64,000 bases of DNA, from the NCBI GenBank assembly GCA_018296165.2, contig JACKQL020000062.1, positions 124,001-188,000 on the forward strand, read 5' to 3'. A program made the position numbers and the translations under genes. Positions 58,454 through 64,000 of the stretch are shown piece by piece. Source of the DNA: Termitomyces sp. T153. Its lineage: Eukaryota; Basidiomycota; Agaricomycetes; Agaricales; Lyophyllaceae. The notes below the pieces were generated by a model. That model saw only the letters and a program-made list of their open reading frames with translations, had not been told where the DNA came from and did not search any database. How positions within the stretch are numbered: the first letter of the stretch is position 1; every line of letters starts with the position of its first letter.

Positions 58454-60193
58454 TCAGCATCTTCGAGACTTACCGAAGTTGTCATTGGGATCACAGGCGC
58501 ACCGTCCTCGAGTCCAATCGTCTCCTTGTGGACAATGCTGGAAAGGATCATGACGATAACCAATGTCTCGGAAAAAATGGACCTGGCTCTTGTTCGCAAA
58601 CAGAGATGCTGCAATGCTATGAACTGGTGCATCACCCCAACGCTACAAGTAGAATTTTCAGCAACCGTCACTACGCAAGCTCCTCTACACCCACCTCGTA
58701 ATAGAACCCCCCTTTTGCTTCGAGATATCGAAAGAATGCTTGGTAGGCTTCACCTCGCCAGAAATCCATGTCAGCAATCTCGAAATTACTCCAGTCTGTC
58801 ACAGTTGTGTCAGGTGAGTCAAAATCTGAAGAAGGTCCGCTCACAATGGCACAAATTATAGCTTTCACCACCATTATTAGAAAGAAAATCCATTGAATTC
58901 TCCTGAGCTACGTATTCAGGATGTAGGGCCATGAATTCTGTTGGATGAAAAGCTGTTCATCAACGGTTCGCGGCATCGTCTTGTAAGACGGATTGTAACC
59001 TTTAACTGTCGACCAGAGGCTAGGGATAGTTGCTTCCCATTCTACCAGCGAAATCGTAAAGCCTGTAGACAGCGACTGAGCCAAAAAAAAAAAAAGGGCC
59101 TGCATACAGTCCCGCAGTCCATACCATATGTTTTGTTATTATCCTCCATATAGAGGAAAGGGTCATAAGAGACGTCACAAAAGAATTTTACACCAGGCCT
59201 GTCGCTGCATCAATTCACTGTTGAAGGAAGCGTCGCTAGACATACTCAACCCTATGGACTTGTCATCAGCTGAAGGTCCCGTGAACACAAATCAGTAAAA
59301 CTAACCTCCAATAATAGCGATAGGGTTGTAAGAGCTCATGTTGGAAAAAGAACTGCGCAGTCACCTCCGTGAGTCGCGAGACGCCGTGCGATAAAAATAG
59401 AACGAACTCACACCAGAATTGAAACGACACATATTGCGGTACCTACATGGGAAATCATGTACAAATCCAGCCGAGTAGATAACAGACACAAACGGTACAC
59501 TGCCTATCAGATACTCAGGTAAGTCCTGAGAATAAAGAACAATCTAATTTTAGATACAGCGACATACCAGCATAGATTATACCTTTCCACATTAGTTTTG
59601 TTCTCTCTGTTTTAGCTTTATCTTCATCTATCCAGTCCGGCTGGAACCAATGCTCCCTTGGGATCAACCCGAACGAGATGGGTGCATCCGTGAGGACAGA
59701 CACGCGTCTGACGTTCGATTAGCGGAGACAAACACATAAGCAAAAAAAAAAAAAGTTTTACTTCTTAAACTCATCCGTGAATGGTTCCTCGTTGAGTAGC
59801 ACCCACGGATAGTTATGATTCCTGTTGAACCTATCTTCCACTTGCTGTATACTTGATGCCACACCCTGAACTTCACTGTTCCTGCATAGCATGATGAAAG
59901 TCGCATTAGCTCTCCGCTGATAGGTAAAGTCGGTGTTATCTTGACGAGGTTCCTCATAGACTTGTACCACATGCGATGTATTCAAAACGGCATCCATCTG
60001 CGAGAAATATGGATGGGAGCGAAATCTCTCGGAAATTCGAGCGGTAAGCGTCTCATAATCCTTGACAACGAGTCCCAAGAAAAAGTGCAGACTCAACTAG
60101 AATGGTTAGTTATCACAATGAATGGTTTACGTGGAGAAACCATCATACCACCACCACCAGGAGGACGACAATGAATCGTCTAGGCGTGAGCAT
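58454..60193 (-). CDS. GT15 alpha-1,2-mannosyltransferase, copy B
   Basis: This is the second tandem Kre2/Mnt1-family gene. ATG 60193 gives signal anchor [14 protein letters not shown]. Blocks: [82 protein letters not shown]-type sequence near 59350-59440, [20 protein letters not shown], the signature [20 protein letters not shown] near 58740-58800, [21 protein letters not shown], and [16 protein letters not shown] followed by [12 protein letters not shown]. Copy A's terminal WYSCLKRY segment is not found. Unspliced, the frame stops after NFGKSRRC at 58454; a last intron to a downstream exon cannot be excluded. Two 13-base poly-A runs lie in its introns (near 59083 and 59743). Confidence 0.85.
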
Positions 60194-60838
60194 AAGGCCT
60201 TGCAGCAAGGTGTAGAACACGGCGTGAACAATTACAAATACTCCACAAAGCGAACTTTTGAGATCTTTATATCATGATTTCCGCAGCTGGGAGATCTAGA
60301 AGTTTCATTAAGCTACAGCCGATTGGAGTGCGAGTCTCGGAGTCGGAGAGATCGTAATAAGAATAGAAACATTTGGTAACAATCACAGTATAAGGCAGAG
60401 CACTCCGGAGAAGCATCAGGTAAGTATCCCATACATCTTACATGTATGCTGCGGAGGCGCCTGATTCGTACTAAGACGGGTTCTCTGTCCGATATCTCGC
60501 AGGAAAGCACGAGCTGTTTATAGAACCGTCTTGGTGCTAGCAGAGCTTTCTTGATGGACCGCATGTACACACTGGTGGAACCTTTTGATATGATTCAAGG
60601 TCCCATAAATAGCCACGTCATCGACCAGACGGTGCTCGCGGAAATACCTGGGGTTACATGTTCGATTGTCGTGCTTGTGAATAGATGTTTAGATAATTGA
60701 GTTCAATCAAGTGGTTCTAGAAGGGTCATATCTGAAGATAGAGAGGTAAAAATATACCTAGTTGATCATCATACAAGTCGAAACGTGTCGAAAGTCGGAA
60801 GCGGTGGCACCTTGATACAACCCCAACGCCTGAGCAGG

Positions 60839-60893
60839 CTGCACCGGTCCTTACCGGTGCGCGGGCGGCGCGCCCAACCGCCGCCGGGTGCAG
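60839..60893. repeat. nested GC-rich inverted repeats upstream of TOM40
   Basis: GCACCGGT (60841-60848) and ACCGGTGC (60853-60860) form a perfect 8-bp stem with a 4-base loop. GGGCG (60863-60867) and CGCCC (60871-60875) form a second, containing the palindrome GGCGCGCC. CTGCACC (60839-60845) and GGGTGCAG (60886-60893) can close both as an outer stem. A CACGTG follows two bases downstream. Confidence 0.6.
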
Positions 60894-60894
60894 T

Positions 60895-60900
60895 CACGTG
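60895..60900. promoter_or_regulatory. CACGTG box in the TOM40 promoter
   Basis: The core CACGTG lies 82 bp upstream of the TOM40 start codon and directly beside the GC-rich hairpins. It could be bound by a bHLH factor of the Cbf1 type. Confidence 0.4.
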
Positions 60901-60981
60901 TAACGGCGGTGCTTGGATCTATTTGGCAACGCTTTTTCTTTGGAGTGCCAACAGTCACAACAAATTTCAGGTCATTCGGTC

Positions 60982-62266
60982 ATGGCATCCGCCTCGCTTC
61001 CCGAGAGTGAAGGGGACATTCCTTTCACTCCTTCACTTCCCTCCAAGTCTTCTTATTTCAATCCCATATCTCCCTTTACCGATGTGTTTGATCGCTTCAA
61101 CCAATGGCGAACGGACTTGGGTCTACCCCATCCTGGCACAGTCGAAAACCTCCAGAAAGAAGTCAAAGGTACGTGACCGCGTACGAGTTATGGGAAGCGT
61201 AGACTCATGGTTTCTCTGCGCTGTAGCTACCCATTTGACTAACTATATGTTCGATGGTGCTCGTGCCGACTTGACCAAGAGCTTGTCGACGAGCCCTCTG
61301 TTCCAGGTCACGCATTCTTTCGCTTTGGGCTCACAAACGATACCATCTTCATATAACTTTGGCGCAGTCTTTGCCAACGAACACGTATGCCTGTATCAAG
61401 TCTCTGAATCGTGCGCGTGTCTCTAAACCCAGACGATCCACAGGTTTTCCTCCAGGGTGGTGTTGACCATGAAGGCAACGTCAACGCTCGATACAACCAA
61501 GGATGGTCGGAAAAGAATGTTTCCAAAATGCAGGCGCAGGTACGAGTGAACTTTTTCCCAATGTTGGATTATAAACTATATGACGTGTCTCGCTCCTGAA
61601 GTTTTCCTCGCAAGCGACGCAGAACATGATCCAGCTGGAGCACGAATACCAGGGCCAGGATTTCAGTCTCAACGCCAAAGCCATCAATCCCTGGCCAACA
61701 GACATGACCGGTATCTTTGTCGGCAGCTACCTCCAATCCTTCACCAAAAACATCGCTCTCGGGTTCGAAACTCTCTTCCAGCGGCCGTCGCCGGACACAT
61801 CAGAACTCACCACGTCATACCTCGCGAAATACACTTCAACGGACAAGAACTCTATCGCTACGGCCCAAATCCAAGCGGCCGGAGTCCTCCAGGCGACATA
61901 CTGGCAAAAGCTCAGCGACAAAGTCGAGGTGGCAGCTGACCTGCAGCTAATAGCTACGCCTGCTCGACGAGACGCGCTGGCAACACTGGGTGCAAAGTAC
62001 GACCTCCGGTTGTCTACTTTCAGGGCACAGATCGACTCGACGGGCAAAGTCTCAGCGCTGCTGGAACAACGATTCGCTCCCGCCTTTGCATTCTTGGTGT
62101 CGGGTGAGATTGACCACTTCAAGGTATGTTTCTGGTTTCTGGTCCCGCAGGGTATAGTGAATTGACGTTGGCGCTTTAGAACGCTGCCAAGGTCGGTGTT
62201 GGCGTGATGATTGAGAGTGGTCCTATGACACCTGAAGAGATGGGCACGGCTCCTCCCCAAATATAA
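60982..62266 (+). CDS. TOM40: mitochondrial outer-membrane import channel Tom40
   Basis: Tom40 is the beta-barrel pore of the TOM complex through which nearly all mitochondrial precursors pass. The first in-frame ATG, 60982, gives MASASLPESEGDIPFTPSLP, then NPISPFTDVFDRFNQWRTDL and GLPHPGTVENLQKEVK, the family's N-terminal helix segment. Barrel strands follow: THLTNYMFDGARADLTKSLS, QVTHSFALGS, SYNFGAVFANEHVFLQGGVD, NARYNQGWSEKN, GSYLQSFTKNIALGFETLFQ, LQATYWQKLSDKVEVAADLQ and TLGAKYDLRLSTFRAQIDST. It ends MTPEEMGTAPPQI at 62266. Introns lie near 61168-61226, 61386-61445, 61540-61600 and 62124-62180. Length and strand pattern fit the family. Confidence 0.95.
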
Positions 62267-62404
62267 AATACACGCATAATTTAATTACTGCTTCACATCA
62301 CATGTAAAACCCAACTTGCATCAAGGCGTCGAGACATGGCATTGAGTTCGGTTGACGTGTATCCAAGGTGCCGAAAAACAAAACAAACGCCACAGTTTCA
62401 GACT

Positions 62405-62409
62405 AAAAA
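62405..62409 (-). terminator. RNA polymerase III terminator of tRNA-Ile
   Basis: Five thymines follow the discriminator base directly in gene orientation, which is a standard Pol III stop signal. Confidence 0.7.
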
Positions 62410-62503
62410 TGCCCACGCCGAGGATCGAACTCGGGACCCTTGCATCTCGCAAGGCTTCAGATAACCACATAAGTACAATGCTCTACCACTGAGCTACACG
62501 GGC
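62410..62503 (-). tRNA. tRNA-Ile (anticodon UAU) with a 22-nt intron
   Basis: On the minus strand the 94-nt gene folds as a cloverleaf: acceptor GCCCGTG pairs with CGTGGGC (two G-T wobbles) with discriminator A; D-arm GCTC/GAGC; anticodon stem TTGTA/TGCAA; T-arm CCGAG/CTCGG with loop TTCGATC. The loop reads CT-TAT-G, then a 22-nt intron (62446-62467) at the canonical site after position 37, then A. The 5' half closely resembles yeast tRNA-Ile(UAU), also intron-containing. Anticodon bases are 62469-62471. Position 37 is G, whereas A is usual for tRNAs reading A-starting codons. Confidence 0.8.
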
Positions 62504-62609
62504 TTGGGGAGTGTTCATCACAGTGCCGTTATGAAGCGGAGGCCTACTTCTCAAGTTGTAAGACCAAGAAAAGCGACAATATATTATACAGATACTACAA
62601 AAGTAGCAA

Positions 62610-64000
62610 TTATGCTACATTCTGAGGTGCTGAACCCGAGGTCTGAGCGGGACCCGAGCCCTGATCGACACGTTCAAGGCGCTTGGAGATGGTCTCGACC
62701 ATCCGCAGGGTAAGCGAGAGTTTGCCCCATAGGGCACTGTACATCTCCGAGTTTTGCATGTTGAGCATATCCTGAACCTTGTTGCGGAGCTGCTCGAGCA
62801 GCGGGCGGATATGAGCGCGCACGATATCGATGAGGGGCTCATCCATGAGATGAATGATCTGGTCCTGTGTGAGGCCTGGTATAGCGGGCTGGGGTGAATG
62901 GTCAGTGTACATCTTTACAGCTTCCTCGAGCGCCGCGATGGTTTTAAGATCCTTCTGACGTTGTTCCTCGAATTTCTGAAACTTGTCTCGCATCTATGAC
63001 AGCTGGAGATGAGTGGGGACATGGAATTCTTGTTTTTTTACGTCACCTCTTGAAACTGAGCTTGGGACGTTACAATGCGTGCCTTGACGGCTTGCAGATC
63101 TTTCTCTTGTTCGTCTGCTTTCAGCATCATTTTAGCCAACTCGGTTGCTAGTGTACCGACTTCTTCGCCGTTTTGTTTGATATCGGCGTTGACTTGGTCG
63201 AGCACGTCGGTTTCTGGGTGGGGGGCCCTGTCCAATTGCAACTCGACTTCTGCTTCAATGCGCTGCTGGAGGTCGTCATCGCGTGCGATCAAGTCGTTGG
63301 AGAATGTAGAATAGATATTTTCGAGCTCGGTGATTCTGAGCTGCATTGCTTCGAGTTGTTCTTTTGTGGGACCCGGGTCGGCAATGTCAGATTCAGGGCC
63401 ACGACGTCGCTTTAGGGGACGCTCGTCGACATGCATGGGATCGGGATCGGAGTCGCGAAGATTGAGAAAGAGGGTGTTGATAGACTCTACCTGCTCCTTG
63501 AGCTCAGCAACGCTCTTTTTCATGTCGTGGTACTTGTCGAGTTCTTTGTCTTGGGCATCGGTGAGTGGAGTGGCGGGCCAAGAATCGGCCTTGATGAGCT
63601 GATTGATGATGTCTTCGCGTTGCTTTTTTACTTGATCGCGTTTACGCTCGAGTGTGGCGAGCTCATCGGTGATGCGGGATTTGGAGTCCTCTGGGAGTGA
63701 TGGGTACTGTAGAGAGTCCATCAAGACGCGAGTGGTGGTGATTTCGCCCTCGATCTTGGCGAGCTGTTGACGACGGCTGGTAGATTCGGCGAGGGCTCTG
63801 GAGGGATGGTGAGAAGAGTGGTGAAGGTGATGGCAAGTGGCACTTGCTTGATTCTCTCCTCCCAGAGGGCGCGAAGTTGCTCCTGGTTTTTCTGGGGAAG
63901 GTGTTTTCTTGCAAGGGCATCGGGAGGTGTGGGGAGAGGGGGCAGGGCAGGCATCTGCGCGGTCGAGGAGGGGGCAGTCGAGGACGATGATGGTGGGGGT
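62610..64000 (-). CDS. unrecognised coiled-coil protein, N-terminus beyond the right edge
   Basis: The frame is open from the right window edge (Pro/Ser-rich, ...AQMPALPPLPTPPDALARKH), so the true start may lie outside; a possible ATG is at 63954. Coiled-coil segments follow: QEQLRALWEERIK joined to ALAESTSRRQQLAKIEGEIT, then DELATLERKRDQVKKQREDI, a basic patch ERPLKRRRGPES that may be an NLS, LEAMQLRITELENIYSTFSN, and after an intron (62994-63046) MRDKFQKFEEQRQKDLKTIA. The C-terminus has helices PLIDIVRAHIRPLLEQLRNK and ends SAPQNVA at 62610. The intron at 63798-63847 uses a GCAAGT donor. I do not recognise the family. Confidence 0.75.
63798..63847 (-). other. GC-AG intron in the coiled-coil gene
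   Basis: This 50-nt intron begins GCAAGT, the consensus of GC-type donors, and ends CTCCAG. It links EERIK to ALAESTSRR in frame. The overlapping GT (three bases further into the intron) leads into the wrong frame, so the GC donor is required to keep the downstream coding frame. Confidence 0.65.

Larger units (their letters stand above)
60194..60981. other. long intergenic region between GT15 copy B and TOM40
   Basis: This 788-bp gap between divergent genes is the largest in the window. It contains a GC-rich hairpin cluster at 60839-60893 and a CACGTG at 60895-60900 close to TOM40. A minus-strand open frame (60313-60570) is composed of basic residues with no family resemblance and is not called. 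Confidence 0.6.

Noticed and set aside
59083..59756. Two 13-base poly-A runs as retroposon tails
   Set aside because: Both lie inside introns of a multi-intron gene, with no flanking target duplications or reverse-transcribed sequence.
26571..60193. Secondary-metabolite biosynthetic cluster
   Set aside because: No polyketide synthase, NRPS, terpene synthase, P450 or pathway regulator is present; these are housekeeping genes.
60313..60570. 85-codon minus-strand open frame upstream of GT15 copy B
   Set aside because: Composition is Arg/Leu/Ser-rich noise, no known motif, and no splice partner; more likely promoter or 5' UTR.
1..64000. CRISPR arrays, rRNA genes, large satellite repeats or integrated phage
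   Set aside because: None was seen on reading both strands, and the eukaryotic gene structure makes CRISPR or phage unlikely.

Overview
The window is nuclear DNA of a filamentous basidiomycete, most likely an agaricomycete. The evidence is the many short (about 41-65 nt) GT-AG introns breaking almost every gene, the tight packing of genes on both strands, and proteins that read as fungal orthologues: a Ste11/Byr2-type MAPKKK, an Atx1 chaperone, GT15 mannosyltransferases and an HLD/DFE kinase. I cannot name the species. I see no rRNA, CRISPR array or prophage. The only mobile-element candidate is one short non-autonomous DNA-transposon-like insert.

Layout. 1-16 kb: the 3' part of a STE11-type MAPKKK (+), then TRM1, ATX1, an APC-superfamily amino-acid transporter and exosome subunit MTR3 (all -). 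NSRP1 (+) is divergent from MTR3. An atypical kinase (-), a PPIE-like RRM protein (+) and TAF13 (-) follow. 16-27 kb: an AT-rich gap with a 369-bp CACTA-like candidate element, a DUF4211 protein (-), and a giant HEAT-like/C1-like protein (+, about 8 kb, tentatively UNC80-like). 26.5-41.5 kb: DPM2 (-), TRS120 (+), VPS55 (-), kinesin-5 (-), ELF1 (+) and conventional kinesin-1 (+). 41.7-64 kb: a Pumilio-family RNA-binding protein, SEC16 (+), OST3 (-), PIK1 (+), two tandem GT15 mannosyltransferases (-), TOM40 (+), an intron-containing tRNA-Ile(UAU) (-), and an unrecognised coiled-coil protein running off the right edge (-).

Genes with related jobs. From 26.5 to 60 kb the window is rich in secretory-pathway genes: DPM2, OST3 and SEC16 at the ER; TRS120, PIK1 and two GT15 enzymes at the Golgi; VPS55 at endosomes; and a kinesin-1 motor. 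Several neighbours are divergent with very short spacers (MTR3/NSRP1 72 bp, DUF4211/giant protein at most 87 bp, OST3/PIK1 88 bp, KIN5/ELF1 144 bp), which suggests shared bidirectional promoters. CACGTG boxes occur in four upstream regions.

The most unusual details are in gene structure: a probable GC-AG intron just before the metal-binding loop of ATX1, a second GC-AG intron in the coiled-coil gene, a 5-nt microexon near the end of kinesin-1, a DPM2 first exon whose coding part is only ATG, a PUF protein with a perfect Pumilio-type site in its own 3' region, and a strong GC-rich hairpin upstream of TOM40. Exon boundaries were read by eye from splice signals and family conservation. Gene identities are firmer than exact exon ends.
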